From Hyphomonas pacifica (GTDB lineage Bacteria; Pseudomonadota; Alphaproteobacteria; Caulobacterales; Hyphomonadaceae), in assembly GCF_000682675.1 (NCBI RefSeq), contig NZ_AWFA01000023.1:124001-188000 (forward strand): a stretch of DNA of 64,000 bases. The letters run 5' to 3'. Position 1 is the first letter of the stretch. Each line of letters starts with the position of its first letter. Made by a program: the position numbers and the translations under genes. Shown here piece by piece: positions 1 through 10,100 of the stretch. The notes beneath the pieces are model-generated. The model had not been told where the DNA came from and did not search any database. It worked only from the letters and a program-made list of their open reading frames with translations.

Positions 1-821
1 GCACTCTTTCGGCCTGGTCCTATGGTGGTGATGGCGAGATTATTGCAGCCCATTCGGGAGAGGCAGGATCAGCAGATTCGGCTACGGACGGTGCCAGCCG
101 GACATCCTATTTCCTGAATGAATGGCTGGGCGAGATGCCTGCCTGTCCCATCATCGTCGCCGGGGCATCCTTTTCCCCACAGGCCGAAGAAATTGCAAAT
201 ACAGTGTCCGTCCCTTGCCGCACAGATGCGATTACGGCAGGACTAGTGTCCAGGCATGGGCTGCATTTTGTACCGGGCATAAAGCAGACCAGCCCTCCGG
301 ACTTTCTGCTAGGTTCGGAGACAAGTCTCTTCGGCATTGAGGAAACAGATGGTTTGGTCTGTATGCCGGGGCGCTTCACCCATCACATTGCTGTGGAACA
401 TGGTCGGATTGTTGGCATCACGACGGAAATGACCGTCAGCCTGATGCAGGCTGTACTCAAGGAACAGCATCACACCGAAGCACAGATCTTTTCAGGGGCC
501 GTTTTCCGCGAGTGGGCCGAGAAGTCGCTGGATACAGAGAATGCTGTTTCTCCCTTCGCCGTGCATGCGGCGTGTAGGATTGGGAAGCTGAAGCCACAAC
601 TGTACCAATGCGCTTTGGCCGGTCTGATGATCGGGGCTGACATAGCTGCGCATTACGAACCCGGTGATGATGTGATTCTCATCGCCGATGGGGATTTGCT
701 GGATCAGTATGGCCTGGCCTTGGAAATCCTTGGGGCCGAAATTATTGAATATTCAACAGAAGAGACCCGCCGCGAAGGCTTGCTGGAGATCGCGGAGGTC
801 GCAGGGTTGCTCGATGAGTAG
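1..821 (+). CDS. dgoK: 2-dehydro-3-deoxygalactonokinase, 5' end cut by window edge
   Basis: The frame is open from the first bases of the window (codons from position 3) to TAG at 819-821, leaving about 272 C-terminal residues of a family usually near 300. DgoK phosphorylates 2-dehydro-3-deoxy-galactonate in sugar-acid breakdown. The order of a GDGEI-like segment, the PIIVAGA stretch, the DxLLGSE region and the C-terminal LAGLMIGADIAAH block fits the DgoK family. It is followed 42 bases later by a lactonase, a usual partner in galactose/galactonate oxidation loci. The usual aldolase partner (dgoA) is not seen downstream and may lie to the left. Confidence 0.75.
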   Translation, partial: TLSAWSYGGDGEIIAAHSGEAGSADSATDGASRTSYFLNEWLGEMPACPIIVAGASFSPQAEEIANTVSVPCRTDAITAGLVSRHGLHFVPGIKQTSPPDFLLGSETSLFGIEETDGLVCMPGRFTHHIAVEHGRIVGITTEMTVSLMQAVLKEQHHTEAQIFSGAVFREWAEKSLDTENAVSPFAVHAACRIGKLKPQLYQCALAGLMIGADIAAHYEPGDDVILIADGDLLDQYGLALEILGAEIIEYSTEETRREGLLEIAEVAGLLDE

Positions 822-863
822 CGTCTGAAGCAGGTGATTGGGCCGTCTGGATATGGAACGCCA

Positions 864-1745
864 ATGATTATTACGCCGGAATGTGTCGCCCCGACCGGAT
901 GTATGCTGGGAGAGGGGCCATTGTGGAGCCCTAGCGAGGGCTTTCTCTGGTGGGTGGATGTAAAGCGGGCCAAGCTGCACCGTTACAATCCTCGCACTGG
1001 CAATACGCGGCGCTATGACCTGCCGATCAAGGCGAGTGCCATGGCTCTGTATGGCGGAAATCTCCTGATGGTGGGGGATAGGGAAATTGGCGTATATGAT
1101 CCGTCTACGGAGGGATATGAGCGTCTTAAGACTCTGGATGATGAGCCGAAAGGAAATCGCACCAATGATGGGGGAGTCGCTCCTGACGGTTCTTTCTGGT
1201 TCGGGACAATGGATGACCAGGAGAAAGAAGCGCAGGGTCAATATTATCGCTATTCAGCCGATGGCGCATTAAGCCAATTGCGGCTGCCCTCCGTAATGGT
1301 GACAAACACATTTCAATTCTCTCCAGACGGCAAGACCTTCTACACCTGCGATTCGGCAGAGCAGGAGATACTCGCTTATGATTACGAAGAAGGTGGTGAC
1401 AGCCTGACGGGGCGGAGGGTTCTGGCCAATACATTCTCCTTCAATGGATATCCGGATGGTTCGGCAATTGATTCGGAAGGTTGCCTCTGGACCTGCCTTT
1501 GGGAGTCTTCCCGTGTGGTGCGCTTCACGCCGGATGGAGAGATCGATCAGGTGATTGTCCTGGCAGCCCCGCGACCAACAAGTGTGGCATTTGGGGGCGA
1601 TGATCTAAGGACGCTATTCATTACGACTGCGCGGGCAGGAATGTCCTTTCCGGAGCTGGATTCCCGGCCCCTTTCAGGCAGCCTCTTTTCCGTACGTGTG
1701 TCCGTTCCAGGGCTGGCAGGCCGCGAGTTCGGCAAGGCGGACTGA
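864..1745 (+). CDS. SMP-30/gluconolactonase family protein
   Basis: A 293-residue beta-propeller lactonase of the SMP-30/gluconolaconase/LRE family, which opens sugar lactones to aldonic acids with a bound divalent metal. The N-terminal LGEGPLW motif supplies the metal-binding Glu (residue 17), and the NGYPDGSAID motif supplies the second catalytic patch. I start at ATG 864, with GGAACG just upstream; a GTG at 834 would add ten residues but leaves almost no space after the preceding stop. With dgoK it makes a lactone-to-keto-sugar-acid segment. The exact sugar cannot be told. Confidence 0.75.
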   Translation: MIITPECVAPTGCMLGEGPLWSPSEGFLWWVDVKRAKLHRYNPRTGNTRRYDLPIKASAMALYGGNLLMVGDREIGVYDPSTEGYERLKTLDDEPKGNRTNDGGVAPDGSFWFGTMDDQEKEAQGQYYRYSADGALSQLRLPSVMVTNTFQFSPDGKTFYTCDSAEQEILAYDYEEGGDSLTGRRVLANTFSFNGYPDGSAIDSEGCLWTCLWESSRVVRFTPDGEIDQVIVLAAPRPTSVAFGGDDLRTLFITTARAGMSFPELDSRPLSGSLFSVRVSVPGLAGREFGKAD

Positions 1746-1865
1746 GTGGAGCCCTTGCATGTTCGAGGCAATACGCTCACATGCAGACCAGCCCAGTGAG
1801 TGTACTTAACCGTGGACTAAACGGCGCAAAACCGCTAACCCCCCGTTTTTCAAGAGAGAGTCGGA

Positions 1866-2081
1866 ATGGCCGATAAAGCGAAGAAGAAACGAGTAGGACC
1901 GATTACCTTTTTGCGGCAGGTTCGCGCCGAAGGTAACAAGGTGACATGGACATCGCGCCAGGAAACCATCCAGGCGACGATTTTCGTTGTCATCATGTCT
2001 GTTCTGATCGCTCTTTTTCTCTTTACCGCTGACGTGGTGATTAGTCTGGCCGTAAAGTCCATTACGGGTATTCATCAGTAA
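1866..2081 (+). CDS. secE: Preprotein translocase subunit SecE
   Basis: A 71-residue single-span SecE, the small clamp subunit of the SecYEG channel. The N-terminal lysine-rich tail (residues 4-9), the amphipathic FLRQVRAEGNKVTWTS segment with the conserved KVTW core, and one C-terminal membrane helix (about residues 36-62) match short bacterial SecE. A GAGAGAG-type ribosome site lies 6-12 bases before the ATG. It is followed 39 bases later by nusG, its near-universal partner. Confidence 0.95.
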   Translation: MADKAKKKRVGPITFLRQVRAEGNKVTWTSRQETIQATIFVVIMSVLIALFLFTADVVISLAVKSITGIHQ

Positions 2082-2120
2082 CCAAACCGGCAACAATTCA
2101 TTAGGGAGCGCGTAGGCCTC

Positions 2121-2663
2121 ATGGCTGAAGCCAAATGGTATATCGTCCACGCTTATTCAAACTTCGAGAAGAAGGTCGCTGCGACCATTCTCGAGCAAGC
2201 TGAGCGCAAGGGACTGTCAGACCTTATCGAGGACATTCAGGTCCCCACCGAGGAAGTTGTTGAGGTTGCACGCGGCAAGAAGAAGACCGTAGAGCGCCGT
2301 TACTTCCCGGGATACGTTCTGCTAAAAGCCCAAATGACTGACGATGTATATCACCTTGTGAAAGATACACCGAAAGTTTCCGGTTTCCTTGGTGCAGAAG
2401 GTGGCAAGAAACCCCTTCATGTGCGTCAGCGCGAAGTCGACCGCATTCTTGGCACAGCTACGGAAACAGGCGCCGAGCGTCCGCGTCCGAAGATCTCGTT
2501 TGAGATCGGCGAACAGGTGCAGGTCAATGACGGTCCGTTCCAAGGCTTTGAAGGATCTGTTGAAGAGATCGACGAAGAGAATGGCCGCCTCAAGGTGACT
2601 GTATCCATCTTTGGCCGCGGAACTCCTGTTGATTTGGAGTTCGAACAGGTCGCAAAACTATAA
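2121..2663 (+). CDS. nusG: Transcription termination/antitermination protein NusG
   Basis: A 180-residue NusG, the transcription elongation factor that binds RNA polymerase and couples it to Rho and the ribosome. The NGN domain (KWYIVHAYSNFEKKVA start, YFPGYVLL segment) fills residues 1-110. The KOW domain (VNDGPFQGFEGSVEEID) follows at about 130-155. It forms a two-gene unit with secE. A terminator follows immediately, and the ribosomal protein genes rplKAJL that usually come next are absent here. Confidence 0.96.
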   Translation: MAEAKWYIVHAYSNFEKKVAATILEQAERKGLSDLIEDIQVPTEEVVEVARGKKKTVERRYFPGYVLLKAQMTDDVYHLVKDTPKVSGFLGAEGGKKPLHVRQREVDRILGTATETGAERPRPKISFEIGEQVQVNDGPFQGFEGSVEEIDEENGRLKVTVSIFGRGTPVDLEFEQVAKL

Positions 2664-2669
2664 GCCAAT

Positions 2670-2712
2670 TAGGCGAATCATCTCCGTAGCAGTTGATCGC
2701 CTAGTTTTGCTT
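2670..2712 (+). terminator. Rho-independent terminator after nusG
   Basis: TAGGCGA at 2670-2676 pairs with TCGCCTA at 2697-2703, extended by TCA/TGA with one bulged base, followed by GTTTTGCTT. It ends the secE-nusG unit seven bases after the nusG stop. Confidence 0.7.
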
Positions 2713-2750
2713 GAAACACTTTTCTTTGGGCGTTATTTCCCGCTCATCGT

Positions 2751-2827
2751 GCCGCCTTAGCTCAGTAGGTTAGAGCGCTAGATTGTGGATCTAGAGGTCC
2801 CCCGTTCGAACCGGGGAGGCGGTACCA
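2751..2827 (+). tRNA. tRNA-His (anticodon GTG), encoded CCA
   Basis: Full cloverleaf: acceptor GCCGCCT pairs with AGGCGGT (G1-U72 wobble), D stem GCTC/GAGC, anticodon stem CTAGA/TCTAG with loop TTGTGGA, T stem CCCCG/CGGGG with loop TTCGAAC. The anticodon GTG is at 2785-2787, the discriminator is A73 (2824), and CCA is encoded at 2825-2827. There is no G-1:C73 pair; the U72/A73 form is the one described for a subgroup of Alphaproteobacteria including Caulobacter. Confidence 0.97.
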
Positions 2828-3085
2828 TCTTCCCCCAAATGTGGAATAATTGCGGCAGTTTGTGGCGCAAATACGGTCAAATATTTCCCAATTATGAACG
2901 CATGTAACAATCTGTTGCAAATGGGTCGCGCTAATCAAGAATTGCCCGGTTTTTACTCATTAAACTTCCCGAAAAGGCTCGCCCCAAGAAAGAAATGTGT
3001 TTATTCAGGAACCATACGCGGTGTTACCCGTATGAACCTGCGGCCGAGGACAATCCCGTCATCGGCACACTAAAGGGGATTGAGT

Positions 3086-4258
<1,173 letters not shown>

Positions 4259-4278
4259 GAACTGTTTACGCTTAGAAG

Positions 4279-4312
4279 CGGCCCGGCTTAACAGCCGGGC
4301 CGTTTTTGTTTG
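4279..4312 (+). terminator. Rho-independent terminator after the OmpA-like gene
   Basis: A perfect 10-bp stem CGGCCCGGCT/AGCCGGGCCG (4279-4288, 4293-4302) with a TAAC loop, followed by TTTTTG. Confidence 0.95.
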
Positions 4313-4367
4313 TGCGGTCATAGATATGACACTTGCCGAATTTGGTTACCTGTGAAACCAAGGCGTT

Positions 4368-5636
4368 ATGACGATACTCAAAAATCTGACGGACCTCACC
4401 CGCCTTGATGAGGCGGCACGCGAGCGATTGAATGACGCTGCTGAAGGCATGATTGCGCGAGCGTCTGCATGGTCCGACGTGAATACGGGCAGCTGGAATA
4501 CAGCCGGCCTGAAAGCTTTTGCCCCAACGCTTGCGAGTGCTTTTTCGGAGCTTGAAGCTGATGTGGAGCTTATTGAAACCGATGGATTCGAAGCTGTCGC
4601 GGACAATGGCAAGGCGGAAGCCCAGGAGACGGGACCTGTCCTGCAAATTACGGCGCGCCCCGAAGCTGAAGTCCAGGTCGTACTTTCCGGCCACTATGAC
4701 ACTGTCTTTCCGGCGGGTACTTTTGAGGGCGTTATTGATCTGGGGGACGGCCGTCTTAATGGTCCTGGTCTTGCAGATATGAAAGGCGGCCTCTGCGTCA
4801 TGCTTGAGGCGCTGAAGGCTTTTGAAGCCGGCCCTCTTAAAGACAAGCTTGGCTATCGCATTGTCGTCACACCGGATGAAGAGATAGGGAATTTCGCAAG
4901 TTCGGAGTATTTAACACGCGCCGCCCAAGCCGGTGCGCTGATTGGCATGACATATGAACCCGCCATGGAAACCGGCGCGATGTCCGGCGGTCGAAAAGGG
5001 TCCGCCGTTTTTGATATTGTCCTGCACGGCAAGGCAGCGCATGCGGGTCGGGCCAAAGAAGAGGGGCGCAGTGCGATTGAGGCTGCTGCGGAAATGGTTC
5101 TGGGCCTCGAAGGCCTGAATGGAAAACGTGAAGGCGTCACGCTGAACGTTGGCAGCATTGATGCTGGTTCTGCTGTAAACATCGTCCCTGATCTGGCGAT
5201 TGTGCGTTTTGGCGCACGGGCGCCTGATGCGGCAAGCGCGGAGTGGGCAACATCTCAAATCCAGGCGCTATTTGAGAAGACCACCGCTCGTGACGGGATT
5301 TCGGGTCATCTTCATGGTGGCTTCTATCGTCCGCCTAAACCCCGCAATGGGGCGCAACAGGCCTTGTTCGACGCCGTCCATGCGACGGGGCAGGCGATCG
5401 GCTTGGACCTGGAATTTGTCGACACAGGGGGAGTGTGTGAAGGCAACAACATCTTTGCCGCCGGAGTGCCAAATGTTGATACGCTAGGCGTCAGGGGTGG
5501 ACGAATTCATTCGCACGAAGAGTTTGTCATGACGGACAGCTTCTCTGAGCGAGCAACGCTTTCCGCGCTTATTCTGCATCGTCTGGCGGACGGACGGCTC
5601 GATGCAAAGCGCATCAAGTCACTCATGGGGAACTAG
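4368..5636 (+). CDS. M20-family metallohydrolase, first gene of the AST operon
   Basis: A 422-residue zinc hydrolase of the M20 (carboxypeptidase G2/ArgE/DapE) clan. Metal and catalytic motifs are all present: SGHYDTVF, GPGLADMKGG, TPDEEIGN (catalytic Glu and ligand) and the C-terminal GGRIHSHEE His ligand. The dimerisation domain starts near GGRKGSAVFDI. It ends one base before the ATG of astA, so it is translated with arginine-succinylation genes. No AstE (succinylglutamate desuccinylase) gene is in the operon, so this enzyme may remove succinate from succinylglutamate. Family assignment is firm; the substrate is inference. Confidence 0.85.
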   Translation: MTILKNLTDLTRLDEAARERLNDAAEGMIARASAWSDVNTGSWNTAGLKAFAPTLASAFSELEADVELIETDGFEAVADNGKAEAQETGPVLQITARPEAEVQVVLSGHYDTVFPAGTFEGVIDLGDGRLNGPGLADMKGGLCVMLEALKAFEAGPLKDKLGYRIVVTPDEEIGNFASSEYLTRAAQAGALIGMTYEPAMETGAMSGGRKGSAVFDIVLHGKAAHAGRAKEEGRSAIEAAAEMVLGLEGLNGKREGVTLNVGSIDAGSAVNIVPDLAIVRFGARAPDAASAEWATSQIQALFEKTTARDGISGHLHGGFYRPPKPRNGAQQALFDAVHATGQAIGLDLEFVDTGGVCEGNNIFAAGVPNVDTLGVRGGRIHSHEEFVMTDSFSERATLSALILHRLADGRLDAKRIKSLMGN

Positions 5637-5637
5637 T

Positions 5638-6675
5638 ATGTCGATCCCTTATGTAATGCGTCCATCACGGATGGATGACTTACCTGCTCTTATGGAGATG
5701 GCGGAACTATCGGGCCCGGGCTTTACGAGCCTTCCTGTGGATGAGGGCATTCTCAAGGATCGCTTGAAAAAGTCCGAAGACGCTTTTCATGCGCGCTTGC
5801 AGCGTATTGAGTACGGTAAATATCTTCTGATGATGGACAATACCGACACCGGAGAAGTTGTCGGGTGTTCTGCTGTGAAGGCAGGCGTTGGCATCGACCA
5901 GCCGTTTTTCAATTACCGCATCATTACTCTCGCGCAGGCGAGCCATGCTGCCGGCAATCTACGCTTCGATATGGATGCGTTGGTGCTTACTAATGAATAT
6001 GTGGGGTGTACGGAAGTCGGTACGCTTTTTCTGAAAGCCAATCATAGGGGTGGAGGGGCAGGGCGCCTTGCTGCACAGTCGCGTTACTTGATGATGGCTG
6101 CTGCCCCGGAACGGTTTGGTGAGAAAGTGCTTGCCGAGTTGAGAGGGGTTGTTGACCAAAATGGGGTTTCACCCTTTTGGGAATGTCTTGGACGTCACTT
6201 CTTTCGGATGGATTTCAAGGAGGCCGACAGGTTATCTGCGACCACGGACAATCAATTCATCTGTGATCTCATGCCGAAATACCCGATTTATGTAGACTTG
6301 CTTCCCCCAGAGGCGCGAGAAGTTATTGGCCGTTGTCACTCTGATGGTGTTGGGGCTTACAAATTGTTGCAGTGGGAAGGCTTTGAATTTGATCGAACGG
6401 TCGACATCTTCGATGGTGGGCCTCTTGTTGCAACGCAGAAACGCCACTTGCGAACGATACAAGAGAGTCGCGTCGTGAAGCTGGAGTCCGGAGACGTGCA
6501 TTCTGATGCGGAAGCACGTAAGGGACTGGTCTCGACTGACAAATATCCAGATTTCCGCGCATGCCAGGCACAGATTTTGTGTCAGGAGGATGATGTGGCG
6601 ATCACATCGAAAGACATATTTGAACAATTGAAAATCAAGCCGGGTGACAAGGTGCGCATCTGGCTGAGGAGCTAG
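5638..6675 (+). CDS. astA: Arginine N-succinyltransferase
   Basis: A 345-residue AstA, close to the 344 of Escherichia coli. It transfers succinyl from succinyl-CoA to arginine, the first step of the AST route. The start MSIPYVMRPSRMDD and the GPGFTSLP segment align with the known N-terminus, and SGxxLRxxxL-type GNAT-like regions follow. The ATG at 5638 sits in the TAGTATG junction with the upstream gene, so the earlier in-frame ATG at 5602 is rejected. The same TAGTATG junction is used again with astD. Confidence 0.93.
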   Translation: MSIPYVMRPSRMDDLPALMEMAELSGPGFTSLPVDEGILKDRLKKSEDAFHARLQRIEYGKYLLMMDNTDTGEVVGCSAVKAGVGIDQPFFNYRIITLAQASHAAGNLRFDMDALVLTNEYVGCTEVGTLFLKANHRGGGAGRLAAQSRYLMMAAAPERFGEKVLAELRGVVDQNGVSPFWECLGRHFFRMDFKEADRLSATTDNQFICDLMPKYPIYVDLLPPEAREVIGRCHSDGVGAYKLLQWEGFEFDRTVDIFDGGPLVATQKRHLRTIQESRVVKLESGDVHSDAEARKGLVSTDKYPDFRACQAQILCQEDDVAITSKDIFEQLKIKPGDKVRIWLRS

Positions 6676-6676
6676 T

Positions 6677-8131
6677 ATGGCACACGCTGTTTATATCTCT
6701 GGCAAGTGGCGTGAAGGACATGGAGCGCTTATCAGCAACCATTGCCCAGCAACGGGGGAGGTTGTCTGGGAAGGCGCTTCGGCAAGTCTAGAACAGGTGG
6801 AAGAGGCGGTAGTCTCTGCTGCGGATGCTTTCAGGGATTGGTCCAGGCGTCCGCAGGCGGACAGAACAGCTGTTCTAGAAGCCTATGCGGTTGAGATTGA
6901 GAAAAGAACTGACGCAATTTCTGAAACAATCAGCCGTGATATGGGCAAGGCGCTTTGGGAGTCGAAAGCCGAAGCGGCCACGATGAAAGCCAAGGTGCAG
7001 GTATCAATTGCCGCCCAGGTCGAGCGTGCCGGATCAAAGAATCAGAAAGCGGCCTTTGGTTCCGTGCATTTGACGCACAGGGCGCATGGTGTAATGGCCG
7101 TGTACGGCCCTTTTAACTTTCCAGGTCATTTGCCGAATGGACACATTGTGCCGGCACTTCTGGCTGGTAATACATGTGTTTTCAAACCCTCCGAATTAGC
7201 GCCCGGTGTGGCTGCGCTGATGGCGGAAGCGTTTGAGGCCGCCGGCTTGCCGGCAGGATGTCTGAATATTGTTCATGGCGCGCGTGAGACCGGCGGCGCT
7301 TTGTTGAATGCAGACATAAATGGTCTGCTTTTCACAGGATCAGCCGCAACTGGTACGTTCTTCCACAAGCATTTCGCGGGACGTCCAGAAGTCATTCTTG
7401 CGCTGGAGATGGGGGGAAACAATCCGCTGATCATCTGGGACCCGGCCGACATAGAGGCTGCTGCCGATATCGCGGCGCAGTCTGCCTTTCTTACCACTGG
7501 CCAGCGATGCTCATGCGCGCGCCGGGTCATTCTTCCTGAGGGCAGCTTTGGTGATGACGTTGTCGAAGCTATTGTCGCAAGGGCCAAGAGTCTGAAAATC
7601 GGGGCGTGGAATGAAGAAGACATCTTCATGGGGCCGCTTGTGTCTGAGCAGGCCGCAGCGAACGCTACCGAATTTCAGGCTATGCTTTCCAAGAAAGGTG
7701 GCAAGAGCCTTCGCCGTCTCAAGCGCATGGATCGAGGCGGTGGGTTTGTGACTGCAGGTGTCATTGATGTCACAAATGCACAAGACATTCCAGATGAGGA
7801 ATTGTTTGGACCGCTGATGCAGATTGTTCGGGTGAAGAGATTTGATGAGGCTCTGGAACGCGCTAATGCGACGAAGTACGGCCTCTCAGGCGGCCTGGTA
7901 AGTGATGATGACGCCTTGTGGGTGCGTGCGCATCAGGAAATGCGCGCGGGCATCCTGAACAGGAACCGTCCGACGGCAGGGGCCAGTGGGGCCATGCCAT
8001 TTGGAGGGCCTGGCTTGTCAGGTAATTTCCGCCCTGGCGCTTATTATGCCGCAGACTATTGCGCCTGGCCGCAAGCCAGTCAGGTATCCGGCACTGCTGA
8101 AAGAATGTCAGCGCAAGGCTTTCCCAAATAG
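6677..8131 (+). CDS. astD: N-succinylglutamate 5-semialdehyde dehydrogenase
   Basis: A 484-residue aldehyde dehydrogenase oxidising succinylglutamate semialdehyde with NAD, step four of the AST route. The family signatures are present: YGPFNFPGHLPNGH near the cofactor site, FTGSAATG, the general-base Glu in LEMGGNNP and the nucleophile Cys in TGQRCSC. Start is fixed by the one-base gap after astA. The preceding step, succinylornithine transaminase (AstC), is not encoded here and must be supplied elsewhere. Confidence 0.94.
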   Translation: MAHAVYISGKWREGHGALISNHCPATGEVVWEGASASLEQVEEAVVSAADAFRDWSRRPQADRTAVLEAYAVEIEKRTDAISETISRDMGKALWESKAEAATMKAKVQVSIAAQVERAGSKNQKAAFGSVHLTHRAHGVMAVYGPFNFPGHLPNGHIVPALLAGNTCVFKPSELAPGVAALMAEAFEAAGLPAGCLNIVHGARETGGALLNADINGLLFTGSAATGTFFHKHFAGRPEVILALEMGGNNPLIIWDPADIEAAADIAAQSAFLTTGQRCSCARRVILPEGSFGDDVVEAIVARAKSLKIGAWNEEDIFMGPLVSEQAAANATEFQAMLSKKGGKSLRRLKRMDRGGGFVTAGVIDVTNAQDIPDEELFGPLMQIVRVKRFDEALERANATKYGLSGGLVSDDDALWVRAHQEMRAGILNRNRPTAGASGAMPFGGPGLSGNFRPGAYYAADYCAWPQASQVSGTAERMSAQGFPK

Positions 8132-8145
8132 TCCAAGGAGACCGC

Positions 8146-9462
8146 ATGACCTCAGCCCATGAAGTAAACTTCGATGGATTGATTGGCCCATCCCACAATT
8201 ATGGCGGATTGTCTGATGGCAATCTGGCAAGCTCCTATAATGCAGGGGATTCCTCCAATCCACGTGAAGCAGCGCTTCAGGGGCTGGAGAAGATGCGCAT
8301 GTTGATTGGATATGGTCTGGTCCAGGGTGTTCTGCCACCTCTGCCTCGCCCCAATTTTGATTTGCTTGTGTCGGCGGGTTTTCATGGAAGTGATGCGCAG
8401 ATTATAGAAACCGCTGCCAGGACAGATCCGCGCTTGCTGAAAGCGGCTTACTCAGCCTCCAGCATGTGGACAGCCAATGCGGCGACGGTATCTCCCTCAG
8501 TTGATACAAAGGATGGACGGTTGCATTTCACTGCGGCTAATCTCTCCACCATGCTGCATCGTGCTCAGGAGCATCCGGACACGACGGCAAGTCTTGTCAG
8601 CGTTTTTGCCAATGATGAGATGTTTGCCGTACATGGTGCCTTGCCCATGCATTCGGATTTCGCAGACGAGGGTGCCGCAAACCATGTACGCCTGTGCGCG
8701 AACCACGGGGCTGTTGGTGTTGAGCTGTTCGTGTACGGTCGGGATGCGGGCGAGAGCATTGTGGGCTTTCCGGCAAGACAAACACGCCTTGCTTCGGAAG
8801 CGATAGCGAGATCCCATGGTCTGGAGCGAGCAGTATTTGCCAGACAGTCCCGGGCTGCTATCAATGCGGGGGCCTTCCATAATGATGTGGTTAGCGTAGG
8901 GGCTTTGGACACCCTGTTTTTCCATGAACTGGCCTTTGAGAATACGGATGAGACATTGAACACTCTTCGCCGATCCGCCGAAGGATTGTTCGAACTTAAG
9001 CCCGTCATGGTGCCCAGCAGGGAAGTGCCGATCGGCGATGCCATCAAGGCTTATTTGTTCAATTCGCAACTCCTGGCCATGCCGGGAAAGGATCGCCTTG
9101 TTCTTGTAGCACCCATGGAGACGCAGGAAACAGAATCAACGCGTAAGTTCTGTGAACAGATGGTTTCAGGGAATGGGCCCATTGGGGAAGTCATCTATGC
9201 CGACGTGCGCCAATCCATGCGAAACGGGGGAGGGCCCGCCTGCCTGCGATTGCGCGTCGTCATGACCGAAGACGAGATTGATGCCTGCCATCAGGGGGTT
9301 CTGCTGGATGATGAAACCATTGATGATCTGCAAGATGTTGTGCGTCGCACTTACCGTGACCGGCTGTCTCCTGCCGATCTTACAGACCCCGAGTTTGCCA
9401 ATGAATGCCGCCTTGCGCGGGAAGAGCTACTGAAAGTCCTTGATCTGGAAGAACTCGCATGA
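8146..9462 (+). CDS. astB: N-succinylarginine dihydrolase
   Basis: A 438-residue guanidine-group hydrolase converting succinylarginine to succinylornithine, CO2 and two ammonia. The N-terminus (EVNFDGLIGPSHNYGG) and the nucleophile Cys366 in GGGPACLRLR, matching Cys365 of E. coli, identify it; GAFHNDVVSVG carries the catalytic His and the HSDFADEGAANH stretch lies in the Glu region. It follows astD after 14 bases with AAGGAG as ribosome site. Its stop overlaps the next gene by four bases. Confidence 0.94.
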   Translation: MTSAHEVNFDGLIGPSHNYGGLSDGNLASSYNAGDSSNPREAALQGLEKMRMLIGYGLVQGVLPPLPRPNFDLLVSAGFHGSDAQIIETAARTDPRLLKAAYSASSMWTANAATVSPSVDTKDGRLHFTAANLSTMLHRAQEHPDTTASLVSVFANDEMFAVHGALPMHSDFADEGAANHVRLCANHGAVGVELFVYGRDAGESIVGFPARQTRLASEAIARSHGLERAVFARQSRAAINAGAFHNDVVSVGALDTLFFHELAFENTDETLNTLRRSAEGLFELKPVMVPSREVPIGDAIKAYLFNSQLLAMPGKDRLVLVAPMETQETESTRKFCEQMVSGNGPIGEVIYADVRQSMRNGGGPACLRLRVVMTEDEIDACHQGVLLDDETIDDLQDVVRRTYRDRLSPADLTDPEFANECRLAREELLKVLDLEELA

Positions 9463-10100
9463 GCATACGCGTTTACGATTATTGGCGATCGTCGGCGTCT
9501 TACAGGCTCAGAATTGCTCTCAATCTGAAGCAAGCTGATTATGAAACCGTGCAGGTCAATATTGCGCCAGGTGCGGATGAGCAGTTCGGGGAAGACTATC
9601 GCAAAGCCAATCCCCAGATGCGGGTTCCCGCTATTGAAGTAGATGGGCGCGTCTGTGGCCAGTCGATGGCCATTATTGAGTGGCTGGATGAAACCCTGCC
9701 AGGGCCATCTCTTTTTCCGGAAGATGCGTGGACACGTCTGCAAGCCCGCGCATTTGCGGATACGATTGCATGTGACATTCATCCCCTGAACAATCTTTCA
9801 GTTTTGAAGGAATTGCGCCAAACATATGGGGCAGAAGAAGCTGCCATCACAGGCTGGTATCAGGACTGGATCCGCAGAGGCTTTGATGCTCTGGAAGAAA
9901 TTGCCAGGTCGCTACCCGAAGCCGGTTATCTGTTTGGCGATGCGCCGGGCATTGCCGAGATTACTCTGGTGCCCCAGCTCTATAATGCCCGTCGCTATGA
10001 TATGGACCTCTCGGCCTATTCGATATTGCTGGAAATAGAGCGGCGCTGTGACACGCTTGAAGCCTTCAGGAAGTCGAGGCCCAACGCTCCAGACGCTTAA
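9459..10100 (+). CDS. Zeta-class glutathione transferase (maleylacetoacetate isomerase type)
   Basis: A 213-residue GST with the N-terminal thioredoxin-like domain (SSASYRLRIALNLK, conserved PQMRVPAIE turn and QSMAIIEW glutathione-binding segment) and an all-helical C-terminal domain. The zeta-class SSCxxxRIAL motif has Ala in place of Cys, a common variant. It overlaps astB by ATGA, so it belongs to the AST operon, where a cis-trans isomerase has no obvious step; a role in another pathway or detoxification is possible. It shares its stop with the opposite gene (TTAA). Confidence 0.75.
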   Translation: MSIRVYDYWRSSASYRLRIALNLKQADYETVQVNIAPGADEQFGEDYRKANPQMRVPAIEVDGRVCGQSMAIIEWLDETLPGPSLFPEDAWTRLQARAFADTIACDIHPLNNLSVLKELRQTYGAEEAAITGWYQDWIRRGFDALEEIARSLPEAGYLFGDAPGIAEITLVPQLYNARRYDMDLSAYSILLEIERRCDTLEAFRKSRPNAPDA

